Shown: positions 1 through 9,100 of the stretch, piece after piece
Position numbering within the stretch: position 1 is the stretch's first letter
How the letters are laid out: the number at the start of each line of letters is the position of its first letter
NCBI GenBank assembly: GCA_965661625.1
Contig: CBFIEM010000007.1
Coordinates: 101,018-165,017 of the forward strand
Reading direction: 5' to 3'
Source of the DNA: GCA-2705995 sp965661625
Lineage (GTDB): Bacteria > Bacteroidota > Bacteroidia > Flavobacteriales_G > Salibacteraceae
Length of the DNA stretch: 64,000 nt
Notes under the pieces: generated by a model
Databases searched by the model: none
What the model saw: the letters and a program-made list of their open reading frames with translations, nothing else
What the model was told of the DNA's origin: nothing
Program-made: the position numbers and the translations under genes

Positions 1-214
1 CAGGCTTCTTCTTTAAAAAACTCAAAACTTGAAAGCCATCCAAGCCAGGTATGTGTCCATCGCAGAGTATCAAATCGGGAAGGGATTCAGTAGCAGCCTG
101 TATTCCAGCCTTTCCATCAGCTGCCGAAATCACCTCATGATTACTCAACTCTAAAAGTTCCTGAAGGTTCTCGCGCGTGCTTTTGTCGTCTTCAATGATT
201 AGAATTACAGCCAT
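1..214 (-). CDS. Response regulator receiver domain protein (3' part outside window)
   Basis: Only the N-terminal 71 residues are in the window; the gene runs off the left edge. The reading frame from the ATG at 214 opens with a typical receiver start (MAVILIIEDD), giving the acidic pair at residues 9-10, and carries the likely phospho-acceptor Asp52 in the context LILCDGHIPGLDG. This is the standard CheY-like fold up to strand 3 and helix 3. Whether an output domain follows cannot be seen. The fit to the receiver family is clear; the function is unknown. Confidence 0.85.
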   Translation of the reverse strand, partial: MAVILIIEDDKSTRENLQELLELSNHEVISAADGKAGIQAATESLPDLILCDGHIPGLDGFQVLSFLKKKP

Positions 215-626
215 GGAGTGAAGTTAAATCAATTTCGAGAGCTAATAGCTTTTCGACGTTAGGTCTCTAACAAAGGTAAATTTTTGAACAAAGGTGCAGG
301 CATTTCAAGATGTAGAACCCCTTTTTCCGCAAGGGCAGAAGTGGTGCTATTTCTTGCGGGTTAATCCAAGGAAAGTCAATGTGCCTTCCGAAACTAGGCA
401 TAAAAAAATATGGGCACCTGCCTCCGGCAACGGGCTTTTCGCGCTACGCGGTAGCTTGCTTCAATCCCTGGTGCGTGCTTCGTACGCTTCTAAAAGGGTA
501 CGCTTCTAAAGCGAATTCAACTTGTTTTCAAATGATTCGAATTCGAGGTTAACCGATGCCATTCACTGCTACATGATAACATGAAGGTTGCGGTGAGTAT
601 TTCGTTGAATTACGCGAAACGTTGGT
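215..626. other. Non-coding stretch with a REP-like element
   Basis: About 410 bases between two minus-strand genes with no convincing coding frame. Positions 415-480 hold a GC-richer, hairpin-forming block, and two 13-base direct copies of GTACGCTTCTAAA follow at 482-494 and 498-510. A 71-codon frame starting at a GTG (294-509) crosses the hairpin block and has no recognisable domain, so I do not call it a gene. Confidence 0.5.
415..512. repeat. Possible dispersed REP-like palindromic element plus short direct repeat
   Basis: The block contains the inverted repeat GCTAC-GCG-GTAGC (433-445) inside a stretch rich in GC compared with its surroundings, followed by the 13-base tandem pair at 482-494 and 498-510 separated by three bases. 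From memory, similar 'cgctacgcggtagcttgcttcaat' strings recur between genes in other Bacteroidota genomes, but only one copy is in this window. Calling it a dispersed repeat is therefore an inference. Confidence 0.35.
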
Positions 627-1172
627 TTAATGTCCGCACCTATGAACAATAATGGTTCGGTTATCTGTGTAGAAGCCAATGTAGTGCGACCTTGATTCGA
701 ATTGATGTGAGGCATAGTCCTTTTTTGTTGTAGGTATTTTAAGCGCCTCCTCCGCGTTTTCAAAGCAGCCACTTTTGCTGTACAGACCTCCAAGTTCAAG
801 GTTATGCTCTTCAACATTAGCGTATAGTTCATTAAACAAGGACTCAGGTAGCCGAATTACCGATGCTGTATTCACATCAGTTCGGAGCAGTCCGGTGTAG
901 TCATAAGCAGTAGCTAACAGCTCAGCGTTAGCAGGTAATTCAGTGCCAGTTATCTCTTGAAAGTGAGCTTTGTACGTTGCTGTTGATGGTGGAAACTGCT
1001 GATATATAAGTATTATTAGCATAAACTGACCTGGGAGTATCGTTCCAATATTCAACCATTTGTTTTTTGTTCCGCGCTTAAACAGTATTACTGCCAAACA
1101 GATGGTGCTGAGAAAAAGTAAAAATAGGAGGGTAGGATAAACCCAACCAATGCCAAGTATAGTCGAGATCAT
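627..1172 (-). CDS. Hypothetical small membrane protein
   Basis: A 181-residue protein I do not recognise. Two hydrophobic segments at about residues 8-30 and 41-58 should anchor it in the inner membrane. The remaining C-terminal two thirds are soluble and mixed in charge, ending in a stretch with several aromatic residues and histidines. There is no lipobox. It lies in the same direction as the larger membrane protein upstream (stop at 1225), with about 50 bases between them, so co-transcription is possible. Confidence 0.6.
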   Translation of the reverse strand: MISTILGIGWVYPTLLFLLFLSTICLAVILFKRGTKNKWLNIGTILPGQFMLIILIYQQFPPSTATYKAHFQEITGTELPANAELLATAYDYTGLLRTDVNTASVIRLPESLFNELYANVEEHNLELGGLYSKSGCFENAEEALKIPTTKKDYASHQFESRSHYIGFYTDNRTIIVHRCGH

Positions 1173-1224
1173 AATCAGAGGTAATTTAATTTAATCAGTG
1201 TCGGATGTCAAAATACAAAAAGGA

Positions 1225-3486
1225 TTAACCCCGTTCAATTCCACACTTTTCCAAGCAGCGAGCAATGTAATTGAGTTCTTCACGGTTCATTCCAGGTCTG
1301 GCTTCAAAGCCATCTGCAAATGGAGCAAGCATGCTACACTCGTTGCGCTTACAATGGGCAAGCATAATGGCATGCCTTACATACATGTCACTCGGCGCTA
1401 GTTTGTGGGCTTTATTCATATACTTAAACCAGTTTGCAATATGTCCGTTTGCTCCTTGCACATCGGTGCTTGCAAACATGTTGTAGCAATTTGCTAATAG
1501 CGTATACGCAAGCGACGATGGCTCGATTGCTATAGCCATTTCAAAGGCGCGCAATGCTTGCCCGTATTGTTGTTTTCTAAAATACACTTGGCCACGTCCC
1601 AACTGGGCTTCTGCATTTTCAGGATTGGTAGCAATTACCTCGGCAAATGCGCGTTCAGCTTCGTTGAGATAAGCAATATCCTGATTTTGTTGATGGATAC
1701 CCAGTAAAAGGTTGCCATAGCGCAAGCGCGCATCTACTCCAAATTCAGGGTCGTTCAAGACGGCTTGAGTAAGTTCTAGGGCCGTTTGATACTTACCTAC
1801 TTGTTCAAAATAGGTGCTTCCCACAAGTTTAGTATGGTGGCGTTGATCATGGGTGCGCTCGTAGAAAGGGTTGAACACAGTAGTTAATGTTGCTAAGAAC
1901 GGATGCGGCTCTTCTCGCACCACCGGTGAAAATTTGGGACGGTCACGCAATGAGCTCAGGCTGTTGCTTTTAGCAATTTCTTGTGATACATATACACAAG
2001 CTACAGCGTCAGCGTACACTGGAACCCAATCACTAGCATTGAATAAATAATTGTGAAGCGGGCCAAAATTCGGACGGTAAAGCATCACGTAGTCAAACTG
2101 ATACTTTTCGTGTTCGGCAGCAAAAGCGGCAGGTCTAAAAGCAACTTCAGTAAAACGTTGGAAGTGAGTCATCGGGAAAACGTCCAAATCGCGTAAATCA
2201 ATGTACGATTCAAAATTTGGACGGAGTTCCCAGAGAAAATATGCCGAAGTGAGGTAGTCTGAAAAGCACCTTCCAGAAATGTTATTTGCCTTAACAAATT
2301 GTGCAGCTCCAACGGGGTTTTTTATGGCGCTCACCTTAAGCCCATAACGCTCAGTTGGAGTAAATACCTTGTAATACTGGTTAGAAACTACTCCTGCATA
2401 AAATACCATTGCAACAAGTCCGGTTATTGCAGTAAATAAAACAGGACGGTTTAATCGCGCTAAAATGAGAATAGCAAAAACTGCGAAAATTGGCATGAGT
2501 CCAATAATAGCAAACGGTATATTCCGGTGCCCTGTTAGTCCTAAGTAGGTAAGCATCAAGGCAACCAAAGGAAGTCCAATGCCTATGCTTTGTATGAATT
2601 TTACGTTGCTTTTAACGGTTGTATAAACAATTCCCAAAACCGTTAATGCAAGCAGGAGAATAAAAATGTAGGGATCCTTGAAGCTGAAGTAATAATCAGC
2701 AGCATAGAATAAAGAATTCAGCTCAGAAGTGTAGTGGTTGCTACCAACTTGGGTAAAAATCACGTAGGGGTGAATGAGCATATAGGGCCCGCGTGGATTT
2801 ATACTTACAGCTAGCAAAGCAAGGCCACCTAGCAACAGCATTTTTTTGTTGAGTGGCGTCCATTTTAAAAAAACAGCTTCAAGAATATGGGCTCCCATAA
2901 ATGCACCTATAAGCACCATTCCAGTTCCATAGGCTTCATGCATGTTTACCCAAAATACATTTAAAGGGATAAGCCAAAATAGGATGTTGGACTTTCCAGA
3001 ATAGCGCTGAATGACAAAGATTAAAAGCACAAGAGCTGTGAGCACATGTGAAGTCATTTCCGGCCTCAAGATCATGCGAAATTCTGTGGCAAAAAGAAAT
3101 AAAACCAAACTGATCAAAATCCCTTCATGGTTCCAGGAAATGGATCTCTGCGTAACTAATTGATAGGTGTATTGAGCGGAACGCGCAACAATAACAAGAA
3201 GGAGAATATTTGCCAGAGCCTGCAAGAGTCCCATGCCTGGAGCTCCTAAAATAGAAGTTATCCAGAAAGCAATTAATTCAAAGAGCCACTTCACTGAAAT
3301 CCAATCCCGACCGGGAAATGTAAATGAGAATACATCCTCAGTAGGGATGGACTGGTTCTCCCACATCCATTCTCCCACGCGAAACATCCACCATAAATCA
3401 GGCTCACGAAAGCTTTTAAAGGCTAAAACGACTGCCAAAAGGGCGATGATACCGAAGGTGATTTTTTGCAAGCTAGATTGCTTCAC
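1225..3486 (-). CDS. Polytopic membrane protein with C-terminal TPR repeats (GT-C-like)
   Basis: A protein of 753 residues. The first 400 or so form about ten transmembrane segments. A motif near residues 29-40 (DLWWMFRVGEWMW), then a DVFSFTF segment, resembles membrane proteins of the GT-C/mannosyltransferase-like group often annotated as hypothetical in Bacteroidota. The last 200 residues look like tetratricopeptide repeats (for example NPENAEAQLGRGQVYF at about 610-650), expected to face the periplasm and bind a partner. Enzymatic activity is not shown; a role in transfer of a lipid-linked sugar is only a family-level guess. The ATG at 3486 directly precedes the first hydrophobic helix. 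Confidence 0.75.
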   Translation of the reverse strand: MKQSSLQKITFGIIALLAVVLAFKSFREPDLWWMFRVGEWMWENQSIPTEDVFSFTFPGRDWISVKWLFELIAFWITSILGAPGMGLLQALANILLLVIVARSAQYTYQLVTQRSISWNHEGILISLVLFLFATEFRMILRPEMTSHVLTALVLLIFVIQRYSGKSNILFWLIPLNVFWVNMHEAYGTGMVLIGAFMGAHILEAVFLKWTPLNKKMLLLGGLALLAVSINPRGPYMLIHPYVIFTQVGSNHYTSELNSLFYAADYYFSFKDPYIFILLLALTVLGIVYTTVKSNVKFIQSIGIGLPLVALMLTYLGLTGHRNIPFAIIGLMPIFAVFAILILARLNRPVLFTAITGLVAMVFYAGVVSNQYYKVFTPTERYGLKVSAIKNPVGAAQFVKANNISGRCFSDYLTSAYFLWELRPNFESYIDLRDLDVFPMTHFQRFTEVAFRPAAFAAEHEKYQFDYVMLYRPNFGPLHNYLFNASDWVPVYADAVACVYVSQEIAKSNSLSSLRDRPKFSPVVREEPHPFLATLTTVFNPFYERTHDQRHHTKLVGSTYFEQVGKYQTALELTQAVLNDPEFGVDARLRYGNLLLGIHQQNQDIAYLNEAERAFAEVIATNPENAEAQLGRGQVYFRKQQYGQALRAFEMAIAIEPSSLAYTLLANCYNMFASTDVQGANGHIANWFKYMNKAHKLAPSDMYVRHAIMLAHCKRNECSMLAPFADGFEARPGMNREELNYIARCLEKCGIERG

Positions 3487-3872
3487 GGTTCTATTTTGCG
3501 GGCAAGATAGAAAAGGTGGGAGGTTTATTCAAATGCAAAACACAACCTTGGCTTCAGATTAGGTGGATGGTGGAAGGTGTTTAGACCTATGGTTAATGTT
3601 TAACCTGAGCCAAAGTTGTGATCTACAGGAGAAAGTCCATGAGAAACTGACACAACTAAAGTATCCAGGTGTTGTGGTGCTGGTGAATTTCAAAAATTAA
3701 CAATTCAAAACCAAAAAACTGATTATCAATGAATTAATGCTTTAAAAATGTTGGAGATATCCGTATTTATACGGATGAATTCACGCTTGCGAGCGATTGG
3801 ATTGTTCCGATGAAGTTAGAAGCGAGCTGTCCACCATGGATTTTTTCTAAATTGCATATAACCACGTCAATA
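3487..3872. other. Intergenic region between divergent genes
   Basis: About 390 bases separating the GT-C-like gene (minus) from the two-component pair (plus). It holds two inverted repeats: GGTTAA-TGT-TTAACC at 3591-3605 and the stronger ATCCGTAT-TT-ATACGGAT at 3759-3776. I see no RNA gene and no credible reading frame. Confidence 0.5.
3759..3776. promoter_or_regulatory. 18-base inverted repeat, candidate response-regulator operator
   Basis: Perfect 8-base arms, ATCCGTAT and ATACGGAT, around a TT centre, about 97 bases upstream of the chosen kinase start. Read as heptamers it is two divergent TACGGAT units with four bases between them. TACGGAT resembles the heptamer recognised by NarL-type regulators, and the downstream pair is of that type. 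Autoregulation is an inference. Confidence 0.4.
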
Positions 3873-4703
3873 ATGAATGCCTTAGCCCAAACCCACATCC
3901 TGCTCATTGCAGTGCTGCTTTTTACGCTACTCAATGGCTTATTTTGGTATGCATGGCTATCACGTGTTTTTAAGCGCAAGTTTGAGCAGTTGCAAATTCA
4001 ACCAAGACCTGTCAGCTCTGATGATATTATTTCCGAAACCATCACAAGTTCAGAAGTAGAGCGGGAGCGAGTTGCAGAAATTCTACATGATGACTTTGGT
4101 CCGGTACTCAGTTTATTGCGTAAAAACCTGATTGACTTTAAGCAAGAAACGGATGCTAGGAAATCGGTTCTAATAAACCAATATGAGCAGAACATTCAAT
4201 TGGTAAACGAACTCATCTATAAAATCAGAAACCTTTCCAAAGGACTTCAGCCCGCCGTGTTAAAATCATATGGGATTGCGGCTGCAGCAGAGGACTTCGT
4301 AGATTTTATGAATAACTCTACGTCCATTCAAGTCAATTTTAATTTTTATTCTAAAAACGATACGCGCCTTCCTTTTGAGGTAGAACTGGTTTTGTACCGA
4401 GCTTTGCAAGAAGGCATAAATAATTCGTTTAAACATGCCAACTGCTCACAAGTAGATGTAACATTACACCTAAATACACCTGCATTCTTACTTGAAGTAA
4501 TGGATGATGGGATAGGTATAGAGCAAGGTGCTCATCATGCTGGTATTGGTTTACTTACCATGAAGCATCGCGTTGCCTACATCAATGCCATAATGGAGGT
4601 TGTTCATGAGCAAGGTAGTGGAACCGTATTGCGAATTAGATCTCGAAATTACATTCAAGACCATGAGCACGATAAAAGAAGAAATAAGGGTGATGCTGGT
4701 TGA
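3873..4703 (+). CDS. Sensor histidine kinase, NarX/DesK type (HisKA_3)
   Basis: 276 residues from the ATG at 3873. A longer frame begins at 3810 but adds 21 residues without family character before the membrane helix. One transmembrane segment (about residues 8-26) is followed by the HisKA_3 dimerisation helix with phospho-acceptor His72 (ERERVAEILHDDFGPVLS). The HATPase domain follows, with N-box GINNSFKHA and G-boxes DDGIGIE and AGIGLLTMKHR. There is no periplasmic sensor domain, so the input is probably membrane-linked or cytoplasmic. The next gene overlaps it by 41 bases and encodes the matching LuxR-type regulator, so the two form a cognate pair. The signal is unknown. Confidence 0.88.
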   Translation: MNALAQTHILLIAVLLFTLLNGLFWYAWLSRVFKRKFEQLQIQPRPVSSDDIISETITSSEVERERVAEILHDDFGPVLSLLRKNLIDFKQETDARKSVLINQYEQNIQLVNELIYKIRNLSKGLQPAVLKSYGIAAAAEDFVDFMNNSTSIQVNFNFYSKNDTRLPFEVELVLYRALQEGINNSFKHANCSQVDVTLHLNTPAFLLEVMDDGIGIEQGAHHAGIGLLTMKHRVAYINAIMEVVHEQGSGTVLRIRSRNYIQDHEHDKRRNKGDAG

Positions 4704-5331
4704 TGATCACCGGCTTTTCTCTAAAAGCATTGACCAATTCTTAAACCGCTATCGAAGGTTTTACATTTTGGATTTAATGCATGATGGGTCAAGTGCGTTG
4801 GATTATTTGGCTTCCGGTAGGGTACTTCCACAAGTAATGTTATTGGATATTGCCATGCCACACACAGATGGTTACCATGTATTAAAAACCGTAAAAAAGA
4901 AGTGGCCAGAGATTCGGGTTATTATGCTCTCCATGTTTGATTCACCGAAGAACATCATGGAGGCAATTGGTCACGGAGCTAATGGATATTTAGACAAAAC
5001 CATAACTCATGATGAGTTGGTTACAGCCATTGATACAGTAATGGAAGATAAACCGTATTACAGTCAAATGGCACAACAAATTGTAAGTAGGAATGTAAGC
5101 TTGAACTTGGGCTCTCATACAAACTTTGGAACCACCCAGCCATTGACATCCACTGAACTAAAAATATTAACCTACATCTGCGATGAACTTACCAACGGTG
5201 AAATCGCAGCCGAATTAAATCGCAGCAGACGTACCATTGAAACAATTCGCAAATCCATTATGGTTAAAACAGGTTCAACCAACACGGCGGGCTTGGTAAA
5301 ATACGCGTATAAAAATGGTTTGGTAGAATAA
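4663..5331 (+). CDS. LuxR/NarL-family response regulator
   Basis: 222 residues from the ATG at 4663; an in-frame start at 4600 would add residues unrelated to the receiver fold. The receiver domain (residues about 8-125) has the acidic pair in MLVDDH and the phospho-acceptor Asp62 in LLDIAMPHTDG. A C-terminal LuxR helix-turn-helix spans about 155-222 (LTSTELKILTYICDEL, NGEIAAELNRSRRTIE). It overlaps the upstream kinase gene by 41 bases and should be phosphorylated by it. A strong hairpin terminator follows the stop codon. The target genes are not evident, although the palindrome at 3759-3776 is a candidate for autoregulation. Confidence 0.9.
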   Translation: MSTIKEEIRVMLVDDHRLFSKSIDQFLNRYRRFYILDLMHDGSSALDYLASGRVLPQVMLLDIAMPHTDGYHVLKTVKKKWPEIRVIMLSMFDSPKNIMEAIGHGANGYLDKTITHDELVTAIDTVMEDKPYYSQMAQQIVSRNVSLNLGSHTNFGTTQPLTSTELKILTYICDELTNGEIAAELNRSRRTIETIRKSIMVKTGSTNTAGLVKYAYKNGLVE

Positions 5332-5361
5332 AAAAAGGCGACCATCACTGGGCGCCTTTTT
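5332..5361. terminator. Bidirectional rho-independent terminator
   Basis: A nine-base perfect stem AAAAAGGCG / CGCCTTTTT with a 12-base loop starts immediately after the response regulator stop codon. A-runs on one side and T-runs on the other let it serve both that gene and the converging transaldolase gene. Confidence 0.9.
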
Positions 5362-5381
5362 CAATAAGTTGCACATAAAAA

Positions 5382-6038
5382 TTAGCCATTTGACTTTTTG
5401 TAATCCGCGAGGAACTTTTCAAGCCCGATGTCTGTCAGCGGGTGATTTAACAACCCTGTAATTGAACTCAACGGTCCGGTCATGACATCAGCGCCCAATT
5501 CAGCACATTTCATGACATGCATGGTGTGCCGCACGGATGCTGCTAATATTTGTGTATCGTATAAATAGTTGTCATAGATTAAACGAATCTGCTCAATCAA
5601 TTGTAACCCATCTGTTGAAACATCATCTAAGCGGCCAATAAATGGCGAAACATAGGTTGCTCCAGCTTTGGCAGCTAATAGCGCCTGACCAGCTGAAAAT
5701 ACCAGGGTACAGTTGGTGGGAATGCCTTTTGATGAAAAATACTTCAGCGCTTTTACACCATCTTTTATCATAGGTATTTTCACTACGATATTTTCATGTA
5801 GTTCAGCTAAACGCTCGCCCTCTTTCACCATACCTTCAAAATTGGTTGAGATTACTTCCGCGCTAACGGGGCCGTCAACTTCATTGCATATGGCCACATA
5901 ATGATCAAGGATATTTTGTTCGCCTGAGATGCCTTCTTTAGCCATTAGGCTCGGGTTAGTAGTAACACCATCAAGAACACCTAATGCTGCGGCTTCTTTA
6001 ATTTGGTCTAAGTTTGCTGTGTCGATGAAAAATTTCAT
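5382..6038 (-). CDS. Transaldolase (TalC/fructose-6-phosphate aldolase type)
   Basis: 218 residues, the usual length for the short TalC/FSA branch. It starts with MKFFIDTANLDQIKEA, then has GVTTNPSLMAKEG, and carries the Schiff-base lysine Lys87 in NIVVKIPM. Later family signatures include CTLVFSAGQALLAAKAGATYVSPFIGRLDD. It transfers a dihydroxyacetone unit between sugar phosphates in the non-oxidative pentose phosphate pathway, although some relatives act as fructose-6-phosphate aldolases; sequence alone does not separate the two. It is a single-gene unit with its own well-formed promoter at 6062-6091 and a leader of about 18 bases. Confidence 0.93.
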   Translation of the reverse strand: MKFFIDTANLDQIKEAAALGVLDGVTTNPSLMAKEGISGEQNILDHYVAICNEVDGPVSAEVISTNFEGMVKEGERLAELHENIVVKIPMIKDGVKALKYFSSKGIPTNCTLVFSAGQALLAAKAGATYVSPFIGRLDDVSTDGLQLIEQIRLIYDNYLYDTQILAASVRHTMHVMKCAELGADVMTGPLSSITGLLNHPLTDIGLEKFLADYKKSNG

Positions 6039-6061
6039 GGATGCGTTGAATTTGTTTCACG

Positions 6062-6091
6062 CAAAAGTAGCAGTAAGGTGTGAATACACAA
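6062..6091 (-). promoter_or_regulatory. Bacteroidota-type promoter of the transaldolase gene
   Basis: On the minus strand, TTG (6089-6091), 19 bases, then TACTTTTG (6062-6069) match the Bacteroidota -33 TTG / -7 TAnnTTTG pattern exactly. Transcription should begin near 6057, giving a short leader to the ATG at 6038. Confidence 0.7.
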
Positions 6092-6108
6092 GATGCTGAT
6101 AGCGAAAC

Positions 6109-9100
6109 TTATCGGTAAAGTTGAATAGACCCACGGTAAACAGTTTCCCGAACTTCAATCACATAGAAATACGTTCCTTCTGGAAGCTCTTGACCACTGA
6201 AATCCCTGCCATTCCAAGAAAAGTTGTTCCCTTCTGCTGTAAATACCTGATGACCCCAGCGATTGAAAACTGCAAACTCGGTACAATTTCCCAAGTTGTT
6301 CCCAAGGGGTATTTCTAGGTAGTCGTTAACGCCATCTCCATTTGGGGAGAACACATTGGGTTGCGCAAACTGAAACAATGAGCTGAACGAGCCAAAATCA
6401 AATGGCCTAACTATTTCAAGTGAGCAACCTTCTTGTGAGGACGCCTCCAGACTTACAATGGGTTCACTGCCGTATGCAAAAACATAGGACGGACTTTCCA
6501 AGTCAGTTACAAATCTACCATTGTCAATGTCCCACAGAAAATCAGTCGCATTCGTACTGGTATTTATAAAGGTAGCTTCAATTCCAGCGCACCCCACGGT
6601 GGTTTCCAAGTCAAAACTCGGAAGTCCAGGTTCTAATGCGTCAACAAACACACTTGCAGTATCGGTACAACCACTTGGTGCTGTCATAATTACTGTAAAC
6701 AAAGTAGGTGATGAGAACTGAGCAATTGGGCTGGGTGCTGTTGAGTCACTAACCGAACTTGCCGGAGACCACAGGTAAGTTGGTATACCATTGGCAAATT
6801 GATATGAGGTAGTTAATTGAATACTATCGTTCTGACATACAGCACTATCACCACGAATAAATCCTTTAAAAATAATAACCCGTGTGCTATCTGTAGACAC
6901 ACAGCCAACAGAATCGGTAACGGAGACGTAAAATAATGCTGTTGAGTCAACAGTGGCCAATGGATTGGCAACAGAATCGTCAGATAATAGGCTGGCGTTT
7001 GTCCAGCTGTAGGTAGCCTGACTTGGGCCAGTAGGAGATCCTCCAAGTTGAACCGTTTGGTTTTCGCAACCATCAATGGTATCACCTCCAGCATCAGCTA
7101 TTGGAAATTGCTGTACATGCACAAACACACTGTCGAATCCTTCGCAACCATTGGTATTTGTGCCCGTAACGCGGTACATAGTTGGAACTTGAGGTATTGC
7201 CAATGGATTGTTGATGTTCGAGTCTAAGAGCGAAAAACCGGGAGACCAAGTGTATAAATCTGCTCCCGAAGCGGTAAGTTGTGCGGTGTCTCCAATACAA
7301 ATAGCTGTGTCGTTATTAACAACCAAACTAGGCGGAGGTAAAATAGATACGGTTACCGTATCAGCCCCTGCACAGGTATCCACTTGTGTGAGAACAATGT
7401 AGGTTTGTTGTGAAGTAGGAAATGCTAATGGATTGGCAAGGGTGTCATCCGAAAGCGACGAACTGGGTGACCATTGAAACGTTACATCTGTTCCAGGTGA
7501 GGTTGGACTACCACCAAGTGAGATGGTATCACCTTCGCAAATTGCCGTGTCAAGTCCGGCATTGGTAGGGACTTCGCCTTGCACAAAAACAGTTACAGAA
7601 TCCAATGTTACACAACCGGCCGTGCTCGTTACGGTTACTACATAGCTTGTTGTTACCGCAGGCGAAAAGATTGGGTTTGAAATTGTTGGGTTACTTACAC
7701 CATTTGTTGGAGCCCATTGATACGTTCCGCCTCCATTCGCGGTAATCACTTTATTAAAACCAGGGCAAATAAACTCTTGAGCTGGAATATTAGGAACTGG
7801 ATTTGGATTAACAGCTACGGTTACTGTGTCGCGCGCAATGCATCCTATTGAATCCGTTACTTGCAGGAAATAGATGGTGGTGTCAAGACCAGAAAAAACA
7901 GGGTTGTTAATGGTGTCATTGTTGAGGTCAGCATTGGGCATCCATACTACCGATGTGGCGGCCGGTGAGGTTGGGCTTCCCCCAAGAAGAAAAGTGTCAC
8001 CAACACAAATAGATCCGTCATTCCCTGCATCTGCAAATACATTGGATAAAGGCACCGAAGCAGCGAGTGAATTTCCAGGACATCCGTTAGCGCTAGTTGA
8101 CGTTACGGCTATGGTTCCTGACGTTCCAGCACCCCAAAGTACTTGTATTGATGGAGTTCCTTGACCACTTTGAATCAATCCTCCAGTAACCGTCCAATTG
8201 TAAACCCCTCCGGGTTCGCCAGTTATAAAATAGGTGGCTGTATCTGAACCGCAAGCAGGGATTGGTCCTGAGATGGAGTCTGGTCCAGTAAATGGCACCA
8301 CGTTTATGCTAAAGGTTTCAATTGTTGTTTTTGGTGGGCATCCTTCATCTTCTATAGTTGCTGTAAACAGGTATGGCACAGTTGAGCCTAGTGCACACGT
8401 TGTATTCCAGCAAAATTGTGAGGTTACTGTACTATCAGCGCTTAGTGGACTTATAACAGTTGCAGGTGGATTTGTTTGGTTCGCATCAAATATACTCCCG
8501 CCAATAGCTAAGTGAATGGTGTCTCCTTCTGCATCTGAGTAAGTAATATCAAAACACAATGTGTCTCCGGCATCAATGGTAAAAGCGGTTCCACCAGTAT
8601 TTGGTGGTAGGTTTGCCGTGTCTTGAGCAGGTAAATCATTCGGCGGGCAATTGACCGCAAGTAGTTGAATGTTTCTTCGTGTTACAGAAATTAAATTTTG
8701 ATTTCTATATTCCTTGATCTCAACTGCAGCAGCATAATTACCTACGGCAGTGGCAGAAAATTCAGTAACTCCTGTTGTTGCGTTAATGGCATTGTAACCG
8801 CCAATTCCAAATTGATTTTGTAGGGAGTATCCTCCCGCATAAGTGATAGCTGGAATAGGGTAAGGATAAGGGTCCCAGGTAAAAAAGCCATAGTTATTAA
8901 TTGCAGGAAAGGCAGGAGAGGTAAGTCCATCATGAGGAACTTCTAAAGAATAAACCAGTGAATCTCCATCTGGATCAGTGGCGGTATTGGATATGGTTAT
9001 GGTATCGCCAACACAGATGTAAGAAACTAAGGTGTCATTAAATTGCGGTGTGTCATTAACTTGGAATTGAACACCGGCAATTGGAATATAGGTGTGGTAG

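Noticed and set aside
294..509. A 71-codon frame with GTG start in the 215-626 gap
   Set aside because: It crosses the hairpin block, has no domain, and its residues look like translated repeat sequence.
569..832. An 87-codon minus-strand frame
   Set aside because: It is a shadow of the 181-residue membrane protein gene in another frame, with basic, low-complexity composition.
7094..7300. Short minus-strand frames inside the 1157-residue protein gene
   Set aside because: They are alternative-frame shadows of a gene with clear domain evidence.
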